DNA from: Prinia subflava
Taxonomy: Eukaryota; Chordata; Aves; Passeriformes; Cisticolidae
Direction of reading: 5' to 3'
DNA: 64,000 nucleotides
Assembly: GCF_021018805.1 (NCBI RefSeq)
Contig: NC_086266.1
Location: 5,456,001-5,520,000 of the forward strand
The translations under genes and the position numbers were made by a program. Shown one piece after another: positions 37,895 to 49,570 of the stretch; position 1 is the first letter of the stretch; every line of letters starts with the position of its first letter. Under the pieces are notes generated by a model, which was not told the origin of the DNA, made no database searches, and saw only the letters and a list, made by a program, of their open reading frames with translations.

Positions 37895-38357
37895 GGATTG
37901 CCAGAGGAACACCAGACCCATCTCACCACCCTTCTACAGGATCATCTCTGCTCCAACAGAACCACATCTGGCACTGCAGGAGGACTCATCTGGACTGCTG
38001 TTGTGTTCTGACCCTGTTTTCTTTTTGTTTGTTTGCTTTTTTTCTACTACTACATTTTTATTTTTAATATTCCTAGTAAATAACTGTTAACCCTATTCCC
38101 ATATCTTTGCCTGAATGCCCCTTAATTTCAAAATTATAATAACTTGGAGGGAGGGGGTTTACATTCTCCATTCCAAGGGAGGCTCTGGCTTTCCCTGGCA
38201 GACACCTGGCTTTCCAAACCAAGACACACTCCCTTCATGTAAAAGTAGGCACCACCTCTTGAGCCCCATTCCCGCTGTAATTAGGGGAGTTTTACCCAGA
38301 ACTACTCCTCAGTACAACTCATGGAATAACAGAAGAGGCCAGGTTGGCAGGTCAGGT

Positions 38358-38585
38358 TCATAGAACCATAAAATCACAGGATGGCCTGGCTGGAAAGGGC
38401 CTTGGACACCATCGGGTTCCACCCCCTGCCACAAGCAGGGACAATTTCACTATCCCAGGTTGCTCTAAGTTCCCTCCAGCCTGGCCCTGAACACTTCCAG
38501 GGGTGGGGCAGCCACAGCTGCTCTGGGCAACAGTTTGTCCAATCCCTGCTGAAATCAGGGCAAACTTCAGCTTGCTCAAGGAATT
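38358..38585 (-). mobile_element. CR1 LINE 3' fragment
   Basis: TCATAGAACCATAAAATCAC, AGGATGGCCTGGCTGGAAAG and GGCCTTGGACACCATCGGGT, then CCCAGGTTGCTCTAAGTTCC, are reverse-complement CR1 words. About 230 bp, lying in intron 8 in the same orientation as the gene. Confidence 0.88.
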
Positions 38586-40110
38586 ACTCTGGTAATTTGT
38601 TTTGAGTACAATCAAAGTCAAACATCTTCATTAGGATGAGATTAACCTTCCCCAAACTCCAGTCCTAGACCTCTGCTCCCCATAAGAGTCCCAGCTCACA
38701 GGGAGACACCTGCACTGCATTCCTCATCTGTTGGCAGGGTAAGGTGCATGATGCTCCACACAGCTCATGTGGAATATGTCATGGAGAAGCCTCTAGCTGC
38801 TTTTGCAACAAAATAAAAATAATAAAATATTAGTGAAAAGTAGTTAGATGGTGGTGAACCTGAGGGAGGATCAGAAAGTGGCCACTCATCCAACACAGCT
38901 CTCTCAGGGTTTTAGAAATAGTGTCTTGTGACCTGCATGGATGGACACCTGGGTCCTGCTGTCAGCAGCCCAAGCAGAATAAATGTCACAATGATTTATC
39001 TTAAACAAATGATCTGTTGCAAAATGTCTTTTAAAGCTTTTTTCATTAAAGCAAGCAACCATTACCATCCATTTTCCCCAATAATGTGCTTTTCAATTAA
39101 AAATGCATTAAAAACATTATAAAAATATTGACTAATTTTCAGTTCCCTTAAGCCATACTGCTGGTAATTTAAGAGTTTCAATTCAATATTGTTGACAATA
39201 CCTTCTGAGGGGCAGGAAAAAAAGGGAATAAACAATTGGAGTTCTCATTATTTTCTTAATAGGAAAGCAAGGCAATTTGGGAGCAAAGACATTTGTCACA
39301 CAGGTAGGTTTTAATTTTTCAATCACCTCTTGCCTGCTCAATCTGAGTTGCTGCTTGAGGAAAGTTATTTCACTGCAATTCTCAGGATAACACAGGAGGG
39401 AATCACATATGAGAGCACATATCCCCTCTCTGCTTGGGGACTTCTGTCCAATATCCTCTCTGTCAAGTGGAATCTGCTGGGCAGTGTTACTTCAGGATAC
39501 ACAATCCTGCAGCATCACACCTGCTCTGGGAGCGTGCCTGTGTAGATCCTGAACTAAAGGTCTTGACAGCAAAGCACAAAGCAATTCTGTTATTAAATGC
39601 TTGTAAAAGCTATTAATATATGTGCAGTGCCAGCCTGGCACTTTGCTTCGGTGAGAGGATCTGAAAGCAGCTGAAGGAAATAATAACACTATATTCACCA
39701 TGCAGTTATGCTGCCTCAGCCCAGGAACTTGTTATGTGGAGCTGTGACCAGGGGCACATTAGCAATTTCAAAGGTAAGGCTTTAAATGCCTCCCCGTGTC
39801 CCTGTGCTCTGCTCAGCTCTAAAGCCAACACAGATAAGCAGACACAGCCAAATGCATATAATTAGATGATCAATACCTTGATTACTGTTAATATTTATGG
39901 CTTGTAGCAGAGACATGGCCAGGAGTGTTTTTGCAGTGATTTGGGGGGAGCAGGCTCACTGGGAAGACACCGAAAGCTGTGCTGGGCAACAGCCAGCAGC
40001 TTAGAAATGCTGGGCAGGGCCTGGCAAAGACCAGCTCTGCTCTCAGTGTGTTTCCCTTCCTAATTCCCTTCTCCCCATGCTGAGGGGATGCCCTGTGCCC
40101 CCAGACTCAC

Positions 40111-40263
40111 CAAAAACCGTGCGGGCAGGGACGGACTCCCTGTTGAGCCAGAAGGAGACCTGGGACAGGATGACAGTCATGATGCAGGGCAGGTAGGTCT
40201 GGATCACAAAGTACCCGATCTTCCTCTTGAGGTGGAAGTGAGTGGTCATGACGACGTATTCCC
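40111..40263 (-). CDS. GABRA3: GABRA3 exon 8 (153 bp), pre-M1 and M1
   Basis: The acceptor is CTCTGCAG|GGGAATAC (the exon opens with GG, finishing Gly) and the donor ACGGTTTTTG|GTGAGT. It encodes [40 protein letters not shown] and [10 protein letters not shown]. That is the end of the extracellular domain, the first membrane helix M1 (roughly [20 protein letters not shown]) and the intracellular M1-M2 linker with the [11 protein letters not shown] segment at the cytoplasmic pore mouth of alpha subunits. 153 bp matches the family. The 2876-bp intron that follows, to exon 9, holds a 56-bp tandem repeat. Confidence 0.97.
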
Positions 40264-41755
40264 CTGCAGAGACAGCCAGGGAGGGGTGCTGAGCCACGGA
40301 GCTGCCCAGCCCAGGCCAGCTGGCCACTCCAGAGATCTGCCCTGAACAATTTCCCAGTTTTTCAGAGGGATTTTGGTGGGAGGGAGGGGTGCAGGGGTGC
40401 AGCAGGCACTCACAGCTGCTGTGCCATGCCAGGTGTGTGTCCCAGCACAGCCCAGGGGGTTTCACATCACGTCTGTCCTTTCAAAATACTTCTCTGAGTC
40501 TTCTTTAATTCACTACAAAACGGGTGTGGGACAAAGGCAATCCAGTGTCAACAACTGGGCAATAAAATCTTTTGCTGTTTTGCCTGAGGCACAAGGGGCC
40601 CCTGGGGGTCTCTCCTGACCCTGCTCCCATCCAGGGAGCCACGCTGTGGGGAAGATCCCTTAAGCCTGGAGACACCCTAAAACAGTACCTTAATAGGATT
40701 TCAGGACACAGGATTTTATTTTCCCTGACAATCCTGAAAATATCCCACCTTCCCTCACTGTAACCACCTCAAAACCCAAGGCAAGTTCTGCTGTTAAAGG
40801 TCTCACCTGTGAACTGAAGAGGCAGCTGTCCCTATTTTCCCTCAACATCCTATTCCTCCCCAAAAAGCTTTGGGTATTTTGCTGGATTACTGTGCCTTTA
40901 TGTTGTGAGCGTGGCTCTGCTAAATCATTACACACAGGAGCCTTTAGCAGCTTTCTTACCACTCCAGGTTATTCATCTGTACATTTTACTACAACTTAAG
41001 TAGAGAGATGGGCCAGATATTATGACATTTAGTTCCCTGGGCTCCCCACATTTCCCCAAGGGAGGTGAAATGAGTTGTTACAGACAGACACTATTAAAAT
41101 CAAGTGCACCAGAGAGGAAATATCCTCAAATGAGAGAACTACTGGTGCATACAGAGGGAAAAAAATAAAAGGAAAAATAAAAGAAATATGAGAGACACAC
41201 ATGAGATAACAGAAGCTATCAGTACCTGGATTCAGAGGGGAAGGGAGGAGCAGCAGATGGGAGAGAAAGATGATTAATATTGGTCATTAATCAGAGGAAA
41301 CATTTGTTTGGGATAATCTTCTATTAGTTATGATAATATTTGTGCAAGCAGATGCAGTGAAAATCACACTGAACATTCTGTTGCCTTCGCCTCCCCTGCC
41401 TGCAGTGCTTTCCTGAGGGGTTGGAAAGGAATCCAAGACAAATGAACCCGCAGCACCACAAACCAGCTGGACAACGTGGGGCAGATTTCCCACACAGCAG
41501 ATCATTTTGAGATGCTTGAGATCAGCTCTCCTAAAGGCTGTGGAAAATAAGGCTCTTTCAGTGGGAACCACTGAAAAATAAACTCTTTGCTGCCTCTTGG
41601 CGACTGCTGAAGATGTCACCAGCCGTATTCTCCTGGCCTAGGAAGTGCTGTGGTCCTGGACTGCCTCTATAATTATTCCAAATGTTGGCATTCCAAGCCC
41701 ATGAGTCCATCTGATCCCAGCAGGAGCTCAGCCCACGTGGTGGTCCCACAAATAC
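40264..41755 (-). other. GABRA3: GABRA3 intron 7 (1492 bp)
   Basis: GT-AG intron between the 144-bp and 153-bp exons. An A-rich tract lies at 41158-41190. No recognised repeat or coding sequence. Confidence 0.85.
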
Positions 41756-41899
41756 CTGTGCTGGATCGAACCATCTCTGTCCCAACCACATGGCCCAGCA
41801 GGTCATACTGGTTCAGGCGAGATCCACCCTTGGCTACTTCCACAGATTTATCCTTCCCCAGGGTCCAGGTGTAGATCACCTCTGTCTTTGTGTAGGCAT
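41756..41899 (-). CDS. GABRA3: GABRA3 exon 7 (144 bp), loop C region
   Basis: The acceptor is CTCTGCAG|ATGCC and the donor AGCACAG|GTATTT. After finishing a Tyr codon it encodes [20 protein letters not shown], then [20 protein letters not shown] and EMVRSSTG. It covers the outer beta strands and loop C, which closes over the bound ligand. The [17 protein letters not shown] motif is strongly conserved in alpha subunits. The RSSTG segment resembles alpha-3 rather than alpha-1. 144 bp is the usual length. It ends one base into the Gly codon completed by the 153-bp exon. Confidence 0.96.
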
Positions 41900-42499
41900 C
41901 TGCAGAGGAGGGAGAAGAACGAGGTCTGTGCTTCTGCCCGACCTAAAATACACCAAAATTAGCCTGTAGCCAAATTAATCTTTGCTGTGCATCTCTCAGA
42001 GCCACATGGCTGAGCACAGCCAAGCATGGCCAGAGACCAAGGCAGATCAACAACTGTTAAATCAAATGAGCAGGAGCGAGCTGGGGTTTTTGGAAGGGAG
42101 CTGGAGAGGGGCAGAGCTCTGTCATTGAGAGATAGGCTGTCCCTGTGACGTGCTGACTCTGCAGGGGCTGGCTCCAAGCAGGGACAACACAGGAAGGCAT
42201 CCAGGCCAGCAGGATGCTGGGGCAGCAGGACAGCCACAGCCCTGCCATGCCAGGGACAGGGAAAGTCCTGCTGGCAGCAGCTGGCAGCTAAGGCTGAATG
42301 CAAATGAGGCTGAATTTTCAGTTAAAAAGTTTAAAGTCTTTACCCTCACTCAAAAGCAACCCTCTCCAGGGCTCTCAGATTTGGAGGTGGTGTCCTCTCC
42401 CACCTAAATGCTTTTTCCCTGTGTTTGTGACAAGCTCCTGCTCTGCCCCCACAGCCCTGGTTTTTCTGAGATTTTTTTAAAGCCTTCTACTTGCTTATA

Positions 42500-42800
42500 A
42501 GATGGAGTCAGTTCTTTAGCTACTGTGCAATATTAAGGGTCAGTTTTTCACTTTCTCACGCTTTGGAACATAAACAACCTTTCTTATTTTTGTTCACTGT
42601 CCTTTGCTTACATATTTCCAGCCTGAAAATAATGTTGGTTGACAGCTGGCATGGCCAGTGGGGTGAAGGGGTAGTAACCCCAGGAGCCAATCTGCTACCA
42701 GACCCACAAAATTATAAAAGGAAAAGAAATAAACAGGCTGGCCCCCTTTTTTTGGTGGGGAGCAGCTTTCACTGAAGACCTCTGCCTCCGTGTCATTGAT
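42500..42800 (+). mobile_element. Diverged ERVK-like family A LTR
   Basis: Resembles the LTR at 47417-47743 in order and spacing. Both share TTTCACTTTCTCAC / TTTCACCTTATCAC, TTGCTTACATATTTC / TTGTTTACATATTTC, GACAGCTGGCATGGCCAGTG / GACAGTTGGCTTGACCAATG, and AAATAAACAGGCTGGCCCCC / AAATAAACTCGCCCC followed by poly(T). Edges are approximate. More diverged, hence older, than the other two copies. Confidence 0.6.
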
Positions 42801-44454
42801 TTTTGCGTTCCGGGCAACAAAGAGTGATCTTCGTTTTTCCAGTCCTATGGTTATCCAAAAATTGAGTCTCTCCAGACTCTGCCAGGAGCTGTTTCTCCCC
42901 ATAATGCCCAAAATTCCTGTCCATACCAACTTTGCACCAGCTTTTTAAACAAGAACCACGTTCACTAAACCAAGCCTTCAGTTCATTTTTACCCACCACC
43001 TTCTCCTGGTGAAGACCTGAAGGAATTCTTTGGCTGGGGTCAGGTCAAGCAGTGTGTCAGGTCTACCAGAGAAACATCTCAGCTCCTGCTTTGTGGAAGA
43101 TTGTGACCTGAGAAAGCCACATTTCTGTGATCTTTCTAAAATAACCACTGTTATCCCTGCACTGTGGGTTTTGGCAAACCTGTTCAGTGTTAAGCAGGGG
43201 CTGTGCAGGCGTTGGGAGTGGTTTTGATGATCAGCCAATGTTTCTCAGCAGGCCAGAGTGCTGCCTAAGCACTTCTGATGCAGGCTGACACTTCTCACCC
43301 CATGTGCAACACTCTGCTTTTCCAACCCCTCCTTCCAGCCCTCCACATGCTTCTGGAGCCCTCCATCCTCCTTCAGAGCTTTGTGCAGCCCACCTGATGG
43401 GCAACACCTCCTGCTCTACAGTCACACTCCAGCCACTGCCACTCTCAGCCTACAAAAGGAACTTGCCCCCAGTTCCACTGCCATCATTCCTGATCATCCA
43501 GTTGTCTGTGTTTCTGGTAGTGTGGGACAGGAGGGTGCCTGATGTCACACAGGCATGGCATGGATGCTTGGAGCATGTTTCATGCCAGGCAGCTGCTTCA
43601 GTTCTGCTCAATGCCTCGTTTGCAATGCAAAATCCAATCCAAACAGGGACAGCTCGTGGACATTTAGAGGAGCTGGTAAATTCAGCAGCATCTCCTGCTC
43701 CCCTAGTGTCAGCTAGCTGCTGTACAATCCTGTGATGGCTTGGGAACAGCTCTCTGCAGTGCACATTCATCTTCCAGGGAGCAGGGGGATAGGCAAAGCC
43801 ATCCCTTCCTTCACTTAGCCCCAGGGATGATGCAGGTGGGCAGCAGAAGCTCTCTGGAATGCCTGATGCCTTTATTCTCCTTTAAATTCTCTGCCTTGCC
43901 CCCTTGGGGGCTGCTGTTGTGGCCCAGGGACAGAAGGCCACTGCTGAGGCACTTGTGGGGATGAACAGAAAATGGTCTGTGAGGCAAACTCAGCATCCCC
44001 TGAGCAGCATGGGCCTGGCACTGGCATTGTCCTTCTAATTGCAAATCTGACCCACTTTAGGCTTCTTGAAAATGAGCAGCTTCCAGCTGTCAATGGCCTT
44101 TTACTGAAAACAGTGGTTTAATCCCACTCCAACACAGGAGAGGTGAGCTCAGATGACTTCAGAAAAAGTCACATTAATGTTAACCAGGGGCAGCTTTCTG
44201 AGCTCCTTGTCTCAAAACTCTCATCATTCAGAGGTCAAATCAGTGAAAGAATAACCCCAAAGGGTGTTCCAGCAGAAATACACACATTAATCTCTTTTCC
44301 TCACCAAGAAACATTATAAGCAATTAGATGTGGAGTAATCTGCCTTCCTGCCAGTCTTGTAATAATCCCAGAATTTAGGCCTGAGGTATGAGATTTGATA
44401 TCCCTCCTCACAAGGTCAATTAACATTAATAATTCATCCTTCTCTAAGGCTTGC

Positions 44455-44640
44455 TATTTCACTGGCCTTAGTGATGTCTTGTGGCAATGAGTTCTACATT
44501 TAATTAGGTGCTGCCTAAGAAATAGCTTTATTTTAGTATTTCTGAATAATCCTCTTTCATGGGTACAGTTTGTCATGAGGCAGGAGTGCAGATGCACATG
44601 ATAAATATGATTCCCTCTCCTGCCAATCAAACTTTTCAAC
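44455..44640 (-). mobile_element. Ancient CR1/L3-like remnant
   Basis: TTAGTGATGTCTTGTGGCAA, TGAGTTCTACATTTAATTAG and AATAGCTTTATTTTAG resemble the old amniote CR1-type consensus (TGGCAGTGAGTTCCACAGGTT...). Heavily diverged; family assigned from memory of the pattern. Confidence 0.5.
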
Positions 44641-45267
44641 TTTGTCCTCAGTTAGCTCCCAAATGGCGACGGGAAGGAAGTGTCAGCTTGGGAAGGTTGG
44701 GGTTTCTCTGGGGGTTACTGGTGTGGGCTCATTCTTTAGCTGGAGGTGGGAAACTCTCTCATCAAACACAAATACAGACTAAAAGTGGTGCTCAGGTCAG
44801 TGGACCTGGGAAAGACTCCAGGCAGAGCCAGACTAGGATGTTTATTTTCACATCATGGTGAACCAGAGCCTTGGGGTTTGGCTCCCACTCACTTTAGGAA
44901 CAAAACCAAACGAAATTTAACTTGCATGTGGGAGAGTTAAGGGAATTTCTATGGGCAGCCCAAGCTGCAAGTCTGGGAGTCTGGGAGCAGCTTTCAACTC
45001 ACCAGCAGCCTGTAAATCTTTCCTAAACCAAGACCTTGGCTGCTGCTGGGATTGAGACTCCAAGAGTTTCCAAGTCTTTCACTTGAGAGCAGCCTGCCTG
45101 ACAGACTGAGGAGGGGAAGGAGTTTGTGAGCTCCACTGGAGCATGGAGCCAGAGGAACCAAATATTTCAGGCTCTCCCCAGACTGGCAGCGTGGGCCACC
45201 ACTGCTGTCCCAAATCTGTCTTCCCAGCATCCCCTTGAGATGAAGGAAAAGCACAACTCAGATTTAT

Positions 45268-45570
45268 AATCACAGAATTGTTAATGTTAGAAAAGACCTC
45301 TAAGATTATCAAGCCCAACCACTGACCCAGCCCTGCCAAGCCCACATCCTCAAATGCCGAAATTCCAATTTTTTTTTAACCCTTTGAGGGATGGTGACTC
45401 CACCACTCCCCTGAGCTGCCTGTTCCAATGCTTGACCACCCTTACAGTGAAGAAGATCTTCTTAATATCCAACCTAAAAGTCCCTTGGCACAACTTGAGG
45501 TAATTTCCTCTCATCCTGTCCCTTGTTACCTGGGAGAACAGACTGATTCCCACTTGGCTACTTTCTAAAT
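45268..45570 (-). mobile_element. CR1 LINE fragment
   Basis: AATCACAGAATTGTTAATGT, TAGAAAAGACCTCTAAGATT and ATCAAGCCCAACC give the 3' end; GATGGTGACTCCACCACTCC continues the body. A residual minus-strand frame (45350-45553) contains GTFRLDIKKIFFTVRVVKHW and VVESPSL, the carboxyl tail of CR1 ORF2. About 300 bp. Confidence 0.92.
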
Positions 45571-45924
45571 AATTTTACAGCAAAACCATTGGTGTCTAAG
45601 CCATCCTGTAAGCCTGAACTGAGCACAGACTCGCTCAGTGATGGTAGGAATTGCATGTAGGAGACACCAGGAAAAACCTTTGGTCACATTATCATGAGCA
45701 AGAATGAATATTATTGTTACTAAAATACTGTGTGACATGCAGGATTGCTCTTCAGCTCTGTACCACCTCCTTGCAGAGGCTGCTGGGAGGGATTTACTGC
45801 TGGAGCCCTGGAGGCTGAAAATTTCAGGCTTTCTGAGCTAAAAGGTGCTGACTCTCAAACAAACACCACGTTTGACCTGAGGTCTTGGAACAGGCTCCTG
45901 AGATTGAGTGATAGCACGGGAGTT

Positions 45925-46375
45925 GTGGGTGTGTAGTTTGAATGGTGTTGTGTGATCTCTCAGGGTGTAAAACTTAGATTTAAGATTTTAGTATATAGTA
46001 ATACATGGGAGACAAGATGGAGGGCTTTGGGCATTGTCTGTGTCATTCTTCACCTTCTTCATCACCTTCTTCTTCCTTCTTCTTCATGGGTTTGGGTGGT
46101 TTTCTGCAACTGGGTGAAAACGATCTGCATTGCAGGCCTTGGGTGGTCCTTATTGGGTCAAAAACATAAATAATGTAGGTGTCACTTTGTTATTGGGGGT
46201 TTATCACTTAAATAACCTTGGAAAGAGTTAGAACCTCTCCATTTCACCTTGTTTACCTAGCATGCTAGCTGGAACTCACAGCCCATGGGTCTGTACATAG
46301 ATAAGATACAATAAACAACAAAGTCCTAACTCGAGCTTGGCATTTCCCGTGTCTTTATCCTGACCTTGGTAAAGG
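45925..46375 (+). mobile_element. LTR of ERVL-like family C, next to exon 6
   Basis: The stretch from CAGGGTGTAAAACTTAGATT through TTTTAGTATATAG to GACAAGATGGAGGG matches the LTR at 57668-58167. It includes a CTT-rich tract and ATACAATAAACAACAAAG as a polyadenylation-like signal, then a typical LTR tail. The right edge is estimated at about 30 bp before the exon 6 donor (46401-46405). No target duplication was resolved. It lies antisense to GABRA3. Confidence 0.6.
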
Positions 46376-46405
46376 AAGAAACAAATCCAAACCCTTTCCA
46401 CTTAC

Positions 46406-46488
46406 AGCTCCCAAATTTCAGGGGGCAGGCGTGCACGTCCATCGGGAAGTCCTCCAGGTGCATGGGGCACTCTGCGTGGATGGTCAGC
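46406..46488 (-). CDS. GABRA3: GABRA3 exon 6 (83 bp), Cys-loop
   Basis: The acceptor is TGTCCTGCAG|GCTGACC and the donor GGGAGCT|GTAAGTGG. The exon encodes [20 protein letters not shown] then CPLKFGS. The two cysteines are separated by 13 residues, the signature disulphide loop of Cys-loop ligand-gated channels; it contacts the M2-M3 linker and couples agonist binding to gating. The exon begins by completing an Arg codon and ends with the first base of a Tyr codon, so both joins are in frame. 83 bp is the invariant size of this exon in the alpha family. An ERV-type LTR lies almost directly against its donor in intron 6 (see the LTR around 45925-46375). Confidence 0.97.
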
Positions 46489-46599
46489 CTGCAGGACAGA
46501 GCACAGGGGTGTTGCATTGTATCCCTGCAAACAAGGGCATGTTTTCCATACCAGGGAGGAGAGTTTCAGTTTACCTCTGAACTTTTAAGGGAGAAAACC

Positions 46600-46975
46600 C
46601 AGAACTTTCTGTGTTTCTCTCACAGCATGAGGGTACTGGTTGGGTCTTTGAGAGGTTTCTCAAAGCCTGTAGCTGTTTCTATTGGGCAGAAATTTGTATT
46701 TTGGCCAAAAAAAGCCCTCCTTGATGGTTGTGTATTTAAGAATGAGCACAAAGCCCCTCGGTGCTTTTTGGGGTGTCTTAGCCAGGTGTGAAGGGGCTTC
46801 TCTGCATCTGTGCATGGCTTCTGTTTTGTTTTGTATGTTTTGTCATCCTCTCTTTAATTCAAACCTTCTGCTTTTCAAAGCACACCTCATCAGCCATCTC
46901 ACAATTATTTTAAGCCATTCTGAGAAGTGCTGGCCACCCTCAGAGATTGATTCACCTCGCTGGGGCTCATTACAG
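46600..46975 (+). mobile_element. Interspersed repeat family B, plus copy
   Basis: Inverted relative to the copy at 17100-17480; the shared words are listed there. Edges are approximate. It lies upstream of the family A LTR, as its counterpart does at the other locus but at a different distance, so the two insertions are probably independent or separated by later indels. Confidence 0.55.
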
Positions 46976-47416
46976 GGGCTGTATCACAGGGGCTGCTCGG
47001 GGACAGGCCTGGCCCTTGTGCCACTGCTGATGGCTGCAGGAGGCGGTGGCAGAAGGGCTCGAGGTGCTCACCAGCCTCAGGGCTCTGGGCAGAAGGCCCC
47101 AGCTGTGGGGAGGACAGAAGGACACACATCTGGCAGCCTTTCCCAGGGTGTAAGCTCAGCCCCGTTGGCCGAGTTCATCCTCACCCACTCGGTGCAATGG
47201 GAAATCCTGCCAGAGGCCAGGACTCCTGTTTGCTTAGTGCTGTGAGCAGCTCCTGGGGACAGGGAACACTCATGGAGCCCGCTGGAAAGCAGAGGGGAAG
47301 GGATTCAGGGGCTCCCAGGGCCTGGTGGTCTGCAAGGAGCTGAGGGCTGAGAGGCTGGTCAAAGTGCAGACCCACCAAGCCACCAGGACACAACAGCCCC
47401 TGTCCCTGTGGGACAC

Positions 47417-47743
47417 TGTCACCCTGGTTTTGAAGACTTTTCTAAGCCTTCTGTAATGTTCTTCATATTGGAGTCAGAAATTTCACCTTATCACACTTTC
47501 TACTATAAACACTGGCCATGTTTTGCTAACTCTTTCATTGTTTACATATTTCTAGGTGAGAAGAGAAAGGTGATTGACAGTTGGCTTGACCAATGTGGAT
47601 CGAGAGGTGGAATTCCATCCTCCAATCCAAAAGCACCATGGGAAATGTATATAACTGAGTTTTGTAAATAAACTCGCCCCTTTTTTTTCCTGCTTCGCTC
47701 ACCAGCGTGTCCTCGTGTGGTTCTTTCCGTGTCCACTGTGACA
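47417..47743 (+). mobile_element. Solo LTR, ERVK-like family A, with perfect 6-bp target duplication
   Basis: The element is 327 bp with exact inverted termini TGTCAC...GTGACA. It is flanked on both sides by GGACAC (47411-47416 and 47744-47749), a perfect 6-bp target-site duplication as made by ERVK-type integrases. It contains TATATAA at 47648-47654 and AATAAA at 47667-47672 in plus orientation. There is no internal viral sequence, so it is a solo LTR, antisense to GABRA3. It is the best-preserved mobile element in the window. Confidence 0.92.
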
Positions 47744-48142
47744 GGACACCTCATCCCACCTGCCCTGGCTCCTCCCTCGCTGGCAGCACTGCGCAGGATG
47801 CTGGGGAACATCCTGCTAGATGGAAAACTGGAACATCCTGGGGCTGCCTGGGGGTGTGCAGGACAACCTGTGCTTTCCAAATCCCCCAAATCCCGGTAGG
47901 ATACCTTGTCAGGAAGCAGCTTTGTGAGGGAGGCACAGCCATAAAAGCAGCGTGCTGCAGAATATGAGGCCAGGCATAAAAGGATCCATTATCAAGGGCT
48001 CTAAAAAAGGGAGCTCGTGTTCCTTCCTGGAGTGCTGCAAAGCGTGCAGCCAGGGAGAGGGAGCCGGGAGAGAAAACTTCCCAGGAGATGTCTAAAACAA
48101 TCTTCTCTCAAGGAACCATTTGCAGAAAACAACAATAAAAAA

Positions 48143-48429
48143 AAGGACTAACTTCTGATGGCTCAGCAAAACAGCAAACAAACCATGGCAACATGTGGAT
48201 GCAAAGGGCAACTGCACAGACTGAAGGTGGCTTGTGCAAAATTCAGGTTGAGAAGCTTCTATTGAGATATTTTCCTTTGGCTAGAAAAATGTTCAGCTAA
48301 GTCATTCTTCAGAGAAAATACTGAGGCTTAGTCAAATGCAAAATAAGCCCTGAAAAAATAAAGGCTTTGGGTTTTGTTTGCTAAAAGCAAAGAATATTTT
48401 AAAAAAGGGAAATAAAATAAAAATAAAGG
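48143..48429. repeat. Recent segmental duplication, copy 1
   Basis: The 287-bp segment from AAGGACTAACTTCTGATGGC to AAATAAAGG matches 52605-52899. I count about three substitutions, one 6-bp indel (AGGAGC, absent here) and homopolymer-length differences, giving roughly 98-99 percent identity. It is not bounded by LTR termini or a poly(A) tail. It lies 39 bp before the (AAAAAG)n tract. Confidence 0.93.
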
Positions 48430-48468
48430 GTATTTCTTTTAGGTAGGCAAACCTTAAATGCTTCTATT

Positions 48469-48640
48469 AAAAAAAAAAAAAGAAAAAAGAAAAAGAAAAA
48501 GAAAAAGAAAAAGAAAAAGAAAAAGAAAAAGAAAAAGAAAAAGAAAAAGAAAAAGAAAAAGAAAAAGAAAAAGAAAAAGAAAAAGAAAAAGAAAAAGAAA
48601 AAGAGAAAAAGAAAAAGAAAAAGAAAAGAAAAAGAAAAGA
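48469..48640. repeat. (AAAAAG)n microsatellite, 172 bp
   Basis: A run of A and G only on the plus strand, mostly perfect AAAAAG units with a few imperfect ones at each end. It lies in intron 5, so the transcript has a CTTTTT-rich pyrimidine tract. Confidence 0.97.
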
Positions 48641-49570
48641 GGGTTTTTTTAAAATGTGGCATAATAAAATTCAGTGGACAAAAACAAACCCTTCACAAAT
48701 TGTTGTAAATACCCCTGTGGAGGAAACAAAGCAGAATGGCTGTGAGGTGGCAGGGGTGGCACAGCTGCAGTGACAGTGGCTGCATGTGGCAGAGAGGGGA
48801 CACCCACACGCACACAGGGCCAAGGCAGCAAACTCTGCACAGCTGCTGCACTGGGACCTCCCCGTCACCCCTGGGTTCTGCTCTGCCAGCTGAGGAAAGG
48901 AACCCTGAGATTTCAGAGCCACATCCAGCCTTGCCTGCAGCTCCCAGGGGGTTTAGGAAAGCTGGAAACCCCACGAGAAAGAGCAGAGGAGTGAAATCAA
49001 GGAGTTAAATCAGAGCAGGAGAGTTGCCATAACTTTGGTGGGGCAGAGCTGGGTGGCCCAAACTCTCTGGAGCCCCTGCAGCACTCAGAGCAGGGCATAA
49101 ACCCAGAGTTTTTCAATTCTTTAGGGTCAGAGCAATTCAGAGCAGCAGAGACCAAGGAGCTGTCCTGCAGTGGGTGTGCCAGTCCTTTCTGAGTCCCTGC
49201 CCATGGAAACACCGTGCCCTGTGCTAACCTGACACAGAGGGGGTGCTGGCTGTCCTGCTTGCTCCATGGCTGGCTCCAGGCTGGCTTTCTCAGCCCAGCC
49301 AAGAACCACTGTGTGCCCAAAGCAACTCCTTGGACACAAATCACTCTGACTTAAACATCTCTTCTTCATCACTGCACTGAATGCACCTGTTTGACATGAA
49401 AAAGAAGAAGGCCCCTGACCTTTAGACTTCAGTCAAGACTCACTGAAGACTGACAGTGATTTTGACAAGCCCACAAGCACAGTGTTGTCATTATTTTCTG
49501 CTGGACACTCAAAGGCCACCATGAACAAATTGCTCATTTGCTCTGATGCCTCTCTTTTCCAATATGCATT

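Larger units (their letters stand above)
41900..46405 (-). other. GABRA3: GABRA3 intron 6 (4506 bp)
   Basis: GT-AG intron between the 83-bp and 144-bp exons. It holds a diverged family A LTR (about 42500-42800), an ancient CR1-like remnant (44455-44640), a younger CR1 (45268-45570) and an LTR abutting exon 6 (about 45925-46375). The stretch 43000-44450 has no recognised feature. Confidence 0.85.

Noticed and set aside
40043..40465. 140-codon minus-strand open frame
   Set aside because: It contains the 153-bp exon 8; sequence beyond 40111 and 40263 is intron.
48458..48652. Lys/Arg-rich frame
   Set aside because: Created entirely by the (AAAAAG)n microsatellite.
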